The position numbers were made by a program, and so were the translations under genes. A DNA stretch of 58,484 nt, from positions 1 through 58,484 of the forward strand of contig NZ_JACBXD010000050.1 in NCBI RefSeq assembly GCF_013870525.1. The letters are read 5' to 3'. Source of the stretch: Amycolatopsis pittospori (GTDB lineage: Bacteria > Actinomycetota > Actinomycetes > Mycobacteriales > Pseudonocardiaceae). The notes under the pieces are model-generated. The model worked only from the letters and a program-made list of their open reading frames with translations, had not been told where the DNA came from and did no database searches. Each line of letters opens with the position of its first letter. Position 1 is the first letter of the stretch. This document shows, piece by piece, positions 25,425 through 33,888 of the stretch.

Positions 25425-26021
25425 ATGCGCAAACCCGCCGACACGAGTACCCCGATCGCGTCGATCATGGCCCACCGATGGAGTCCTCGCGCCTACGACG
25501 AGGCCGCCATCGTCACCGAAGAGCAGCTCCGCGCGCTGCTCGAAGCGGCCAGATGGGCACCTTCGTTCGGCAACACCCAGCCCGCCCGCTACCTCGTCGG
25601 CCTGCGGGGGACGCCGTCGTTCGACCGGATCCTCTCGACGCTCAACTCGGGCAACCGCGCGTGGGCGCATCGCGCCGGTCTGCTGCTGATCGGCGTGATG
25701 GTCACCACGAACGAGAAGGGCGACGTCCCCTACGCCGAGTACGGGCTGGGGCTCGCGAGCGAGAACCTCGTGCTCCAGGCCGTCGAACTCGGGCTGATCG
25801 CGCACCAGATGGCGGGCTTCTCCGCCGACGCCGCGAAGGACTTCTTCGAGCTCCCGGACGACGTCGTCCCGAAGGTCGCCATCGCCGTCGGCTCGCCCGC
25901 TGATCCCTCGGTGCTCGAAGAGGACTGGCGGATCGAGCGTGAGAAGGCACCCCGAGAGCGCATCTCGCTCGCGGAGTTCGCCTACGCGGACACCTGGGGC
26001 TCCAGCGCCTTCTCCGACTGA
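25425..26021 (+). CDS. nitroreductase-family protein
   Basis: This 198-residue FMN-dependent oxidoreductase-family protein has the N-terminal MAHRWSPRAYD and the LLEAARWAPSFGNTQPARY segment that binds FMN, then AYEYGLGLASENLVLQAVELGL-type residues (AEYGLGLASENL). Substrates are typically nitro compounds or quinones. ATG at 25425 fits homologous N termini and a TATGGT hexamer 6 nt upstream. GTG at 25392 with an upstream AGGAGGG is the alternative. The last 40 bases overlap the 3' end of the convergent MFS gene. Confidence 0.85.
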   Translation: MRKPADTSTPIASIMAHRWSPRAYDEAAIVTEEQLRALLEAARWAPSFGNTQPARYLVGLRGTPSFDRILSTLNSGNRAWAHRAGLLLIGVMVTTNEKGDVPYAEYGLGLASENLVLQAVELGLIAHQMAGFSADAAKDFFELPDDVVPKVAIAVGSPADPSVLEEDWRIEREKAPRERISLAEFAYADTWGSSAFSD

Positions 26022-27451
26022 GGGAGCCAGCGCAGTGCGAGTACTCCTAGAGCGACATGCAGCAGGCTCAGCACCACGACGACCGTGTGGAGCCCGGTGA
26101 CGAAGGCCGCCTTCGCGTCAGCAGCGACCGCGGGCGCGATGCCGGGCACCTGGAGCGTTTCGTCGAGGGTCGGGGCGAGATCGGGACCGGCGAGGCGGAA
26201 CACCAGGGCGGCGAGCGAGCCCATCAGCGCGATCCCGAGCGCGTTGCCGATCTCGTTGCTGGTTTCCGCGATCGCGCCCGCCGCACCCGCCCGCTCGGCG
26301 GGGACGGCGGCGACGGCCGTGTCCGCCACCACACTGAACGAGATGCCGTAACCGACACCCGCGACGACCGTCGAGGCGACGTACCAGCCAGCCCCGCCCG
26401 AGACGCCGGTCAGGAGCAACAGCAGCAGACCGGCGGCGATGGAGAAGTGACAGAGGATCAGCGCCGCCTTCTTGCCGACGCGGTCGACCAGTACCGGGGT
26501 GACGACGCACATCGCCGTGAGCACCACCGCGCCCGGCAACGCCAGCAGCGCCGCGTCCAGGACGGCCAGGCCGAGGACGGACTGCAGATGGATGCCCGCC
26601 AGGTAGGCCGCCGCCGACCACGCGGCCAGTGGCAGCAGCCCGGTCACGATCGCGATCGTGAAGACCCGGTCGCGGAACAGGGAGAACTCGATCAGCGGCC
26701 GGTCGAGGGTCAGCTGGCGGCGGACGAACCACACCACCAGGACGACGCCGGCGATCCCCGCGGCCACCGCGACGACGGACGGGCCTTCGGCGGCCGTGTG
26801 CTTGACGCCGTAGATCGCCAGAAGCAACCCGAGAGCGGAAAGCGCCACGCTCAGCGCGTCGACACGGCCTTCCCCGCCGGCCCGGACCTCCCGCAGCAGG
26901 ACCGGCGCGAGCAGCAGGAACACCGCGATCACCGGCAGGTTGACCAGGAAGACCGAACCCCACCAGAACCGCTCCAGCAGGGCACCGCCGACGACCGGGC
27001 CGATCGCGAACCCGGCGGCGAACGCGGCCGCGAAGACGCCGATCGCCTGGGCACGGCGCCGAGGATCGGTGAACAGTTCGCTCAGCACCGCCAGTGCCGA
27101 CGGCAGCAGCGTCGCACCCGCCAGCCCCATCAGCGCGCGGAACGCGATGAGCAGTTCCGGGCTCGGGGCGAACGCCGCCCCGATCGAGGCCGCGCCGAAT
27201 ACGGAGGCCCCGATCATCAGCAGTTTCAGGCGGCCGTAGCGGTCTCCGATGGCACCGAAGGCGATGAGCAGCGAGCCGACCGCGAAGCCGTAGACGTCGA
27301 GGATCCACAGCGCCTGATCGGCCGACGGCGTGAGCGCCTGGCTGATCCTGGGCATCGCGAGGAACAGGATCGACCCGTCCATCGAGACCAGGAGCACCGG
27401 GCAAAGGATCACCAGGAGGCCGAACCAGGCCCGGGTGTTCTGTCGAGTCAT
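25982..27451 (-). CDS. MFS exporter, DHA2 (14-TM) family
   Basis: This 489-residue membrane protein has about 14 helices. The first segment reads LLVSMDGSILFLAMP, typical of DHA2 drug exporters, with GDRYGRLKLL between helices 2 and 3 and the C-motif-like GPVVGGALLERFWW. It probably exports a hydrophobic compound or antibiotic. The divergent XRE/MmyB regulator, 104 nt away, is its likely controller. The 3' end overlaps the nitroreductase gene by 40 nt. Confidence 0.9.
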   Translation of the reverse strand: MTRQNTRAWFGLLVILCPVLLVSMDGSILFLAMPRISQALTPSADQALWILDVYGFAVGSLLIAFGAIGDRYGRLKLLMIGASVFGAASIGAAFAPSPELLIAFRALMGLAGATLLPSALAVLSELFTDPRRRAQAIGVFAAAFAAGFAIGPVVGGALLERFWWGSVFLVNLPVIAVFLLLAPVLLREVRAGGEGRVDALSVALSALGLLLAIYGVKHTAAEGPSVVAVAAGIAGVVLVVWFVRRQLTLDRPLIEFSLFRDRVFTIAIVTGLLPLAAWSAAAYLAGIHLQSVLGLAVLDAALLALPGAVVLTAMCVVTPVLVDRVGKKAALILCHFSIAAGLLLLLLTGVSGGAGWYVASTVVAGVGYGISFSVVADTAVAAVPAERAGAAGAIAETSNEIGNALGIALMGSLAALVFRLAGPDLAPTLDETLQVPGIAPAVAADAKAAFVTGLHTVVVVLSLLHVALGVLALRWLPQSEKALEPQVSA

Positions 27452-27496
27452 GAGGCTGACAGTGGAACGACGTCCGGCCGCCGGCCATCCCCGTGT

Positions 27497-27525
27497 CGTG
27501 GGTACCCCCAGCAGGTACACCCACG
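27497..27525. promoter_or_regulatory. candidate operator between MFS exporter and XRE regulator genes
   Basis: CGTGGGTACC and GGTACACCCACG form an imperfect inverted repeat centred midway between the divergent genes. TAGGCT at 27543-27548 ends 7 nt before the regulator ATG and gives it a leaderless geometry. Confidence 0.45.
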
Positions 27526-27555
27526 GACCGGCCCGGCGCGCTTAGGCTCGGAGAC

Positions 27556-28395
27556 ATGGAAAGCCTGGGGATGTTCCTGAAGAGCCGCCGCGACCGGGTG
27601 ACGCCCGGTGAGATCGGCCTGCGCACCTACGGCACTTCACGCCGTGTGCCGGGCTTGCGCCGCGAGGAACTCGCCCAGCTCGCCGGGGTGAGCGCCGGGT
27701 ACTACACGCGGCTGGAACAGGGCCTGGCCGACACGGCGTCCCAGCAGGTGCTCGACGCGCTCGCCCGCGCGCTCCGGCTCGACGACGTCGAAACCGGCCA
27801 CCTGCACAACCTCGCCCAACGGTCCGCCCTTCCGAGGCTGTCCGACCCTGGGCCGGAAGACCCGCATCCCCGGGTCCTCGCGCTTCTGGAGAACCTCGGC
27901 GAGGCCGTGCCCGCCCTCGTCTTCGGCCGTCGCGGCGACGTGCTCGCGTGGAACCACGCCGGCAACGCGCTCATGGCCTCCCACATCGCGTTCGACGCGC
28001 CGCGGGACCCGGAACGGCGCCCGTCCCTCCCGAGGATGTTCTTCCTCGACCCGCTCACCCGCGATCTGTACCGGAACCGGGCCGAGCTCGCGAAGGTCCA
28101 CGTCGCCTACCTGCGCTTGACTGCGGGCCGCTACCCCACCGACGCCCGCCTCGCCGGGCTCATCGGCGAACTGACCATGCGCAGCGACGACTTCGCGACG
28201 CTGTGGGCGACCGGTGACGTCGCCGACTGCACCGTCGGGCCCATGCGTCTGCGACACCCCACGATCGGCGCGGTGGACGTCGACTACCAGGTCTGGCTCC
28301 AGCCCGACAGCCCCGATCACCGGCTGGAGATCTACACCCCGCAGGACGCCGCTTCGGCCGACGCTTTGCGGCTTCTGACCCACTTCGATCGCTAA
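27556..28395 (+). CDS. XRE-family regulator with MmyB-like ligand-binding domain
   Basis: This 279-residue protein has an N-terminal helix-turn-helix (RRVPGLRREELAQLAGVSAG, then YYTRLEQG) and a C-terminal MmyB-like (PAS-fold) sensor domain with WNHAGNALMA and MFFLDPLTRDLYRN, a fold reported to bind fatty-acid-like ligands. Genes of this type usually stand next to the oxidoreductase or transporter they regulate, here the DHA2 exporter on the other strand. ATG at 27556 is chosen over upstream GTGs because it matches the family start and the TAGGCT hexamer. Confidence 0.88.
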   Translation: MESLGMFLKSRRDRVTPGEIGLRTYGTSRRVPGLRREELAQLAGVSAGYYTRLEQGLADTASQQVLDALARALRLDDVETGHLHNLAQRSALPRLSDPGPEDPHPRVLALLENLGEAVPALVFGRRGDVLAWNHAGNALMASHIAFDAPRDPERRPSLPRMFFLDPLTRDLYRNRAELAKVHVAYLRLTAGRYPTDARLAGLIGELTMRSDDFATLWATGDVADCTVGPMRLRHPTIGAVDVDYQVWLQPDSPDHRLEIYTPQDAASADALRLLTHFDR

Positions 28396-28404
28396 CCTGG
28401 GGGT

Positions 28405-28998
28405 ATGGGGGCTTTACGCAGTCATTTCCGGAACGAGGCCCGCACCATGGCCGGCCTCTGGCTCTACTTCCGCAAACGCCGGGACGGGGTCGGCGAGGAC
28501 GCGGTGGCCGTGCCCTACCACGGTTCGGGCAAGGCGACCTTCATCGTGTTCACCGTGGTCAGCGGGTTCGAGGCGGGTCTGTTCTGGCTGATCGACTTCG
28601 GCCTCGTCGTCGACCTGCTGCTGCTCGCGCTCGGCGTCTACTCGGTTCTGCTGGTCTTCGGCGTCTACGCGGGCACCGTGGTCCGGCCGCACGTGATCTC
28701 GCCGCGCGAGGTGCGGATGCGTTACAGCTCGTTCTACGACGTCCGGATGCCGGTGGAGAACATCGTGAGCCTGCGGCACCTGAAGGAGAGCCACGATCCG
28801 ACCAAGACGAGGACGTTCGTGGGCCGGATGATGATCAGCCACGACAACGCCTACGAGACGAACCTCGTCGTGGAACTGAGGGAGCCGATCACGGTGACCC
28901 GCCCACTGGGGAAGACGGCCACGGTCGACGTCGTGAAGTTCTGCGCCGACGACCCGAAGACCGCCGCTGAAGCGTACGAGCGGCTCTGCGTCAGGTGA
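28405..28998 (+). CDS. two-TM membrane protein of unknown function
   Basis: This 197-residue protein has a basic N terminus, two adjacent membrane helices (about residues 45-65 and 67-92) and a soluble C-terminal domain of about 100 residues that looks beta-rich (VISPREVRMRYSSFYDVRMP). That plan resembles bacterial PH-domain membrane proteins but I cannot confirm it. It follows the XRE gene by 9 nt, so it is likely co-transcribed. Its 3' end overlaps the GAF-ANTAR gene on the opposite strand by 8 nt. Confidence 0.7.
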   Translation: MGALRSHFRNEARTMAGLWLYFRKRRDGVGEDAVAVPYHGSGKATFIVFTVVSGFEAGLFWLIDFGLVVDLLLLALGVYSVLLVFGVYAGTVVRPHVISPREVRMRYSSFYDVRMPVENIVSLRHLKESHDPTKTRTFVGRMMISHDNAYETNLVVELREPITVTRPLGKTATVDVVKFCADDPKTAAEAYERLCVR

Positions 28999-29884
28999 GC
29001 TTGTACGTCCTCTTCACGATCGCGTACGCGAGTTCGGTGAGGCTCTCGTTCCGGGCGAAGGCGTGCGCGCGGATGAGGTCCAGCGCGTCCGCGGCCGAGC
29101 ACTGGTGGGTGGTCATCACCACCCCGGTCGCCTGATGCACCACGACACGCAGATCCACGTCACCGAACAGGGGATGCACGGGAAGGCCGTCGACACCGTC
29201 GAGGCGGACGGCCGGGTGCAGCGCGGTGGCGGTGAGGGCTTCGGCCAGCACCCCCACGGAACGGGCCACCTCGGCGTTCGGCGCGGACTCGGGCCGGTAC
29301 GCGGTGAGGGTCCCCATCGGGGCTTCCACCAGGCCCAGCTGGGCCGAAACCACCGCACGGACCCCGAGTTCCCGTGCGGCGGGGCCGAACTGGGGCCATC
29401 GGCTCGAAAGCTCCGGCTCGCCGCAGACCCCCGGTTTGAAGGGTCTTTCCCGTGAGGGCCCTTCGCCGAGGACGTACTCCAGATCGTTCGCCTTGGCGGC
29501 GACGGGATCCGACACGACCACCGACGCGTCGCTCTCGCCGATGTGGAACAAGGTCACCGCGAGGCTCCGGATGCCGGACGCCTCGGCCACCGCGGCCATG
29601 AACGCCGGGGGGACACCGCCCGGGTCCTCGGGCCCGGACGCCCAGCTCTTCACCGCGTCGGCATAGCCGGCGTGCAGGTCCGCGGCGGCGCGGTGCTTAC
29701 GCTCGGTGGCGCGGTGGAGCTCCGCCATTCGCTGGTGGAACTGCCGCATGGACTCGATGGCCGTCTCCGTCAGGCCCTCGTGCCGCCTGGCCACCTTCGC
29801 CGCGCGGTCCGCCCGCCCATGCTCCGTTTCGACCAGTCTGCGCAGGGCCGACGGGTCGTATCGACCGCCGGTGCCGTCCCACAT
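28991..29884 (-). CDS. GAF-ANTAR RNA-binding antiterminator (long form)
   Basis: This 297-residue protein has an N-terminal helical region (1-80), a GAF sensor domain (about 90-215) and a C-terminal ANTAR domain (about 235-297: DLRVVVHQATGVVMTTHQCS...). ANTAR domains bind twin hexanucleotide-loop hairpins in nascent mRNA and prevent termination. No histidine-kinase receiver is present, so the GAF domain is the likely input. A TAGGCT hexamer 6 nt before the ATG suggests leaderless transcription. A second GAF-ANTAR gene lies divergent. Confidence 0.88.
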   Translation of the reverse strand: MWDGTGGRYDPSALRRLVETEHGRADRAAKVARRHEGLTETAIESMRQFHQRMAELHRATERKHRAAADLHAGYADAVKSWASGPEDPGGVPPAFMAAVAEASGIRSLAVTLFHIGESDASVVVSDPVAAKANDLEYVLGEGPSRERPFKPGVCGEPELSSRWPQFGPAARELGVRAVVSAQLGLVEAPMGTLTAYRPESAPNAEVARSVGVLAEALTATALHPAVRLDGVDGLPVHPLFGDVDLRVVVHQATGVVMTTHQCSAADALDLIRAHAFARNESLTELAYAIVKRTYKLT

Positions 29885-30043
29885 GGGGTGAGCCTACGCC
29901 CGCGCCGAACGCGGGGATGTGACCCGAACGGCTGAGCGCAGTCGCTTTCATGACCTCCCGAAGAGGACTAGCGTTGACGCCTCACGCGTTCTCGCCTGGA
30001 AGAGCCTCACGAGACTGCAGTACGCAGGAAGGCCGAATTTCTG

Positions 30044-30805
30044 ATGCAGAATCGCGAAAAATGGGTCGCCGACACGTTGGTGGAGCTGGCGGACACCCTG
30101 GTCCCCGCGCTCGACCCGGCGAGCTACTGGCTCTGTGTGGCCGATCGCTACGCGCAGCTGGTCGCCTCGTCTTCGGTCCGGCTGGCCGCGGTCGGTGACC
30201 GCGCCGCGCGACCGGTCGTCGTCCACACCGACGAGCGGCTCGGTACCGCGCCGCTGGTCGATATCCTCGACGAGGAAGGACCCGGCGTCGAAAGCCGGGC
30301 CGGCGGGGAGCAGATCGTGAACGTGCTCCTCGAAGAGGCGACGACGCGCTGGAGACAGCTGGCTCCGGCCGCTCTCTCGCTCGGTTTCCGATCGATCCAC
30401 GCTTTCCCGTTCGCCCGCCGCGAGGACGTACTCGGCGCGGTGACGATCCTGACCACGGACACCGCGCCGTTGCCGGTGGCCGACCTGCGGATCGCGAACG
30501 CCCTCGCGGACGTCGCGACCATCGGGATGCTCAACCACCGGGCGATCTCCGGGCTGACCGCGACGTCCCAGCAGCTGCAGGGCGCGCTCTCCAGCCGCGT
30601 GATCATCGAACAGGCCAAGGGACTGGTGTCCGCCCGGCTGGAGATCGGGCCGGACGAGGCGTTCCTGTTGCTGCGCCGCTACGCGCGCAGCCACAACCAG
30701 CGGATCGGCGAGCTTTCCGAGCGGCTCGTCAGCCGCCGGATGACGGCCGCCGATCTGGCCTCCTCGCTGCCGAAGCGCGCGATGAGGGCCGGCCGCCGGA
30801 AATAG
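30044..30805 (+). CDS. GAF-ANTAR RNA-binding antiterminator (short form)
   Basis: This 253-residue protein has a GAF-type domain (about 10-165, with HAFPFARREDVLGAVTIL) and a C-terminal ANTAR domain (about 178-240: SRVIIEQAKGLVSARLEIGP, then EAFLLLRRYARSHNQRIGEL). It lies divergent from the longer GAF-ANTAR gene and convergent with cheR-PAS, whose stop abuts its own. An AGGAAGG site precedes the ATG. It would sense a small ligand or redox signal and control transcript elongation. Confidence 0.9.
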   Translation: MQNREKWVADTLVELADTLVPALDPASYWLCVADRYAQLVASSSVRLAAVGDRAARPVVVHTDERLGTAPLVDILDEEGPGVESRAGGEQIVNVLLEEATTRWRQLAPAALSLGFRSIHAFPFARREDVLGAVTILTTDTAPLPVADLRIANALADVATIGMLNHRAISGLTATSQQLQGALSSRVIIEQAKGLVSARLEIGPDEAFLLLRRYARSHNQRIGELSERLVSRRMTAADLASSLPKRAMRAGRRK

Positions 30806-32656
30806 TCACCGGCTCGGACGCTTCTCCATCAGCAGCACGACCCCGCCGCCCGGTCCCCGCAGCGGCGAACAGCTGACCGAGATGACGAGCGGCCTTCCCC
30901 GCCGGTCCATCGCGTCGATCTCGATCTGGCCCGGCCTGTGCCCGCTCTCGTTGCAGAGCTCGACGGCCTCGCGGATACCGTCGGTCGGCAGGCCGAAGTC
31001 GAGACCGAAGAACTCCTGCCGGTAGACCTCGTCGGCCCGCAGGCCCCAGAGTTCCTGCGCGCCGCGGTTCCAGCTGCGCACCTGGAGTTCGCCGTCCAGC
31101 ACGACGACGCCCGCCTCGACACTGGAGAGGACCCCTTCGAAGAACATGCGCGTCTCGTCGAGTTCCGCGGTGCGGATGCGCATCTCCTCGTTCATCGTTT
31201 CGAGTTCTTCGTTGCCCGACTGGAGTTCCTCGTTGGTGGTCTCCAGTTCCTCGTTCGTGGACTGGAGTTCCTCGTTCGTCGTCTCCAGTTCCTCGATACT
31301 GGACTGGAGTTCCTCGTTGACCGTTTCGAGTTCGGCGTTCGTCGATTGGAGCTCGGCGTAGGCCGTGGCCAAGTCTTCCTGCACGCGTTTCACCTCATGC
31401 TGGAGCCTGGTGGCTTCAGTGGTGTCGATGAAAGTGATCGCGGCGCCGATGTCCTCACCGTCGATGGTGAGCAGTGGCCGGACGACGATGTCGAAGTACT
31501 GCGCCTCTTCGGCGGTCTTCTGCCGCCGAACGGATTCGACCCGGACGCTGCGGCGCTCACTGTGCGCCTGCTCGACGACGGACCGGAGTTCGATCGGGCG
31601 GTACGAGATCTCCAGGTCGTGGAACGGCCTGCCCACGTCGTTCGAGGAAAGACCGAACTGCAGCCTCGCCGAGCCGTTGATCAGCGCGACCGTGCCGTCG
31701 CGATCGATGCCCAGCACCGAATCGGGCGAGGAGGCCAAGGCGAGTTCGCTCACGTGACGCCGTCGGTTGGCGTCCCGGACCCCGGCTCCGGCCCGGACGT
31801 CGAAGCGTACGGGCCTCACGGTGCTACCACCCGTTCGCAGTTTGAACACCCGGTTGCGGATGTTGGCGACGTCGAACCGGACGCCGTCGGACAGAAGCAT
31901 TTCGGCCTTCCCGAGGAACAGGTGGCCGCCTTCGTTGAGCGCGAAATGGAACCGTTCGATGATCTTCGCCTGCGCCTCGACGTTGAAGTACATCAACGTG
32001 TTGCGGCAGGCGAGCAGGTCGACGCGGGAAATGGGGGCGTCACGCGTGATGTCGTGCCTGCCGAAGATCACGCGGCGGCGCAGATCGCGCCGGAAGGCGA
32101 ACAGGTTCCCGTTCGCCTCGAAGTACTTCTTCCGCATCTCCTCGGGCAGCCGTTCCAGCGCCTTCGAGGAATACAGACCGGTCCTCGCCTCGCGCAAGGC
32201 TTCCTCGTCGACGTCGGTCCCGTAGATCTTGACCCGCCGGGTGCTCTCCTCGATCCCGAGGTGCTCCGCGAGCATCATCGCGAGGGAGTAGGCCTCCTCG
32301 CCGCTCGAACATCCGGCACTCCAGATCCGGATCTCCTCGGTGGGGGGAACGTTCGCGACGAGTTCGGGGACGACGGTCGTCTGCAGGAACGTCCACGCCT
32401 CGGGATCCCGGAAGAAACTGGTGACGTTGATCAGAATGGTGTTGAAGAGCTCCAGGAACTCCTCGGCGTTGATCTCCAGGTAGTCCCGGTACTCCGCATA
32501 CCCGGCGATCTTCACCGTCTGCATTCGCTTTTGGATCCGGCGGGCAAGCGAAGTCCGCTTGTAGCCGGTGAAATCGAAACCGCGGGAATCCCTGATGAAG
32601 CACAGGAGGGTCTCGAGTTCGCCGCCGTGGTCGATTTCGCCGTCCGGCGTGGTCAT
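30806..32656 (-). CDS. CheR-type methyltransferase fused to PAS domains and a repetitive coiled coil
   Basis: This 616-residue protein has a CheR N-terminal helical domain (about 12-75), a CheR SAM-binding domain (IWSAGCSSGEEAYSLAM at 111-127, then LLACRNTLMYF), a PAS domain (about 310-420), a coiled coil (about 420-510) built from repeated 14-residue units of the type ELQSTNEELETTNE, and a C-terminal PAS domain. This is the CheR-PAS part of CheB-CheR sensor fusions. It overlaps the cheB-like gene by 4 nt. No chemoreceptor or flagellar gene is visible, so the target is unknown. Confidence 0.9.
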   Translation of the reverse strand: MTTPDGEIDHGGELETLLCFIRDSRGFDFTGYKRTSLARRIQKRMQTVKIAGYAEYRDYLEINAEEFLELFNTILINVTSFFRDPEAWTFLQTTVVPELVANVPPTEEIRIWSAGCSSGEEAYSLAMMLAEHLGIEESTRRVKIYGTDVDEEALREARTGLYSSKALERLPEEMRKKYFEANGNLFAFRRDLRRRVIFGRHDITRDAPISRVDLLACRNTLMYFNVEAQAKIIERFHFALNEGGHLFLGKAEMLLSDGVRFDVANIRNRVFKLRTGGSTVRPVRFDVRAGAGVRDANRRRHVSELALASSPDSVLGIDRDGTVALINGSARLQFGLSSNDVGRPFHDLEISYRPIELRSVVEQAHSERRSVRVESVRRQKTAEEAQYFDIVVRPLLTIDGEDIGAAITFIDTTEATRLQHEVKRVQEDLATAYAELQSTNAELETVNEELQSSIEELETTNEELQSTNEELETTNEELQSGNEELETMNEEMRIRTAELDETRMFFEGVLSSVEAGVVVLDGELQVRSWNRGAQELWGLRADEVYRQEFFGLDFGLPTDGIREAVELCNESGHRPGQIEIDAMDRRGRPLVISVSCSPLRGPGGGVVLLMEKRPSR

Positions 32657-33255
32657 CGCGTCCTCGTTCCCTTGACCAGACCGACGAGAGCGTCGGCGAT
32701 GTCGTCCAGCGGGAGCACGAGATCGACCGGCACGGCTTTCACGACGGCCTGGGGCATGCCCTTGAATTCGGCGGTCTCCGGATCCTCCGAGACCACGGTA
32801 CCGCCCCGGGACTTCACCACTCCGGCCCCCGCCGCGCCGTCGGAACCCGTCCCGGTCAGGACACAGACCAGAGCCGACTCGCCGTAGACGTCGGCGATGG
32901 ATTCGAAGAGCAGGTCGGCCGACGGCCGGACGAACTTGACCTGTTCGCTCGTCGAGAGGCTGAGTACACCACCAGGGTTCATCAGGAGATGGCGATCCGG
33001 CGGCGCGATGTAGACGGTGCCGGATTCGACGACGTCGCCCGGCTCGGCGAGCCGGATCCGCAGCCGGGACCGGCGGTTCAGGATGTCGGCGAGAACGGTG
33101 TCGTGGCGGGGGTCGAGGTGCTGCACGATGACCAAGGGCACGGGAAGATCCGGGGGAAGGGCGCCGAGCACCTCGATGAGTGCCTTGACCCCGCCCGCCG
33201 AAGACGCGATGGCGACGATCTCGTATGCAGCCTGTGGACGGCTGAGGTCGGGCAT
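32653..33255 (-). CDS. CheB-type methylesterase domain protein without receiver domain
   Basis: This 200-residue stand-alone esterase/amidase domain has the catalytic triad S19 (IASSAGG), H46 (QHLDP) and D139 (TGTGSDGAAG). The N-terminal phosphorylation domain of enteric CheB is absent, so activity is not gated by CheA. Its TGA overlaps the ATG of the CheR-PAS gene. A TACGCT hexamer 6 nt before the start and a GGAAG stretch both lie upstream. Together with CheR it forms a split version of the CheB-CheR-PAS hybrids. Confidence 0.9.
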   Translation of the reverse strand: MPDLSRPQAAYEIVAIASSAGGVKALIEVLGALPPDLPVPLVIVQHLDPRHDTVLADILNRRSRLRIRLAEPGDVVESGTVYIAPPDRHLLMNPGGVLSLSTSEQVKFVRPSADLLFESIADVYGESALVCVLTGTGSDGAAGAGVVKSRGGTVVSEDPETAEFKGMPQAVVKAVPVDLVLPLDDIADALVGLVKGTRTR

Positions 33256-33278
33256 CTTCCGAGCGTAGTGCTCCGAAG

Positions 33279-33644
33279 CTACGCGGAACCGCCCGCGCGC
33301 CGGATGATCTTGGCGAGTATTCCCGAGACCACCATCCAGAAGATCGCCGCGATGCCGTAGTTGATCAGCACCCGCAGCTTTTCGTCGGCCGGCATGAACA
33401 GGTCCTTGAAGCCCAGCAGCAGCCCGTCGGCCCAGCCTCGGACGAACGAAACGATGCCGTTGTCGGGGTTCGCCTCGCCGATCACGAAGACCACGTGCAG
33501 CACCAGGATGGCCGCGAAGATCAGGCCGACCCAGCGGACCACGCCCGCCAGGATCCCGGCCGCGCGCCCGCCGCCCGCCCGCCAGTCGACCCTGCGCCTG
33601 GTCTTCTGATCTGCGGTTTCCTTCTCTTCAGCGTGCTCGCCCAT
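33279..33644 (-). CDS. small two-TM membrane protein of unknown function
   Basis: This 121-residue protein has a charged cytoplasmic N terminus (EEKETADQKTRRRVDWR), a membrane helix at about 38-58, an amphipathic FVRGWADGLLLGFKDLFMP segment and a second helix at about 92-112 ending in KIIRRAGG. I recognise no named family, though the pattern is common in actinobacterial conserved membrane proteins. It is divergent from leuA and separated from the cheB-like gene by 23 nt on the same strand, so it may start that operon. Confidence 0.65.
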   Translation of the reverse strand: MGEHAEEKETADQKTRRRVDWRAGGGRAAGILAGVVRWVGLIFAAILVLHVVFVIGEANPDNGIVSFVRGWADGLLLGFKDLFMPADEKLRVLINYGIAAIFWMVVSGILAKIIRRAGGSA

Positions 33645-33772
33645 GCCGGGCAGTGTGGCACGGCCACAGGTCCGATTGCTACCCGCGAGTAACCCGAATG
33701 GGCGCCACTCTGGTCACGGTTCGATCGCGGCCCGGGTTTCCTTTCGGGAGATCTCGCGGTTAAGGTGACCTC

Positions 33773-33814
33773 GTGGCTCGAGCTCTCCTGCTTCGCTGCC
33801 GCGACGGGGCCTGA
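33773..33814 (+). CDS. leuL: leucine-rich leader peptide of leuA
   Basis: This 13-codon reading frame encodes VARALLLRCRDGA with three consecutive Leu codons (CTC CTG CTT) and stops at TGA 33812-33814. AAGGTGA precedes the GTG. The frame runs into the left arm of a hairpin. Actinobacterial leuA genes are known to be preceded by such leaders, whose translation speed reports leucyl-tRNA supply. Position, Leu run and hairpin together support the call. Confidence 0.7.
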   Translation: MARALLLRCRDGA

Positions 33815-33834
33815 TCGGACCGGCTCCCCGTCGC
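33801..33834 (+). terminator. attenuator hairpin of leuA leader
   Basis: GCGACGGGG (33801-33809) pairs with CCCCGTCGC (33826-33834) around a 16-nt loop. The left arm lies within the last codons of the leader peptide, so a ribosome finishing or stalling there changes whether it can form. No T-tract follows, so the mechanism may be Rho-type or translational. Confidence 0.5.
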
Positions 33835-33888
33835 GGGGCTTCGTGGTGCCGGTCGTCGCACCCGATTCTTCAGGAGAACCGTCCCCTC

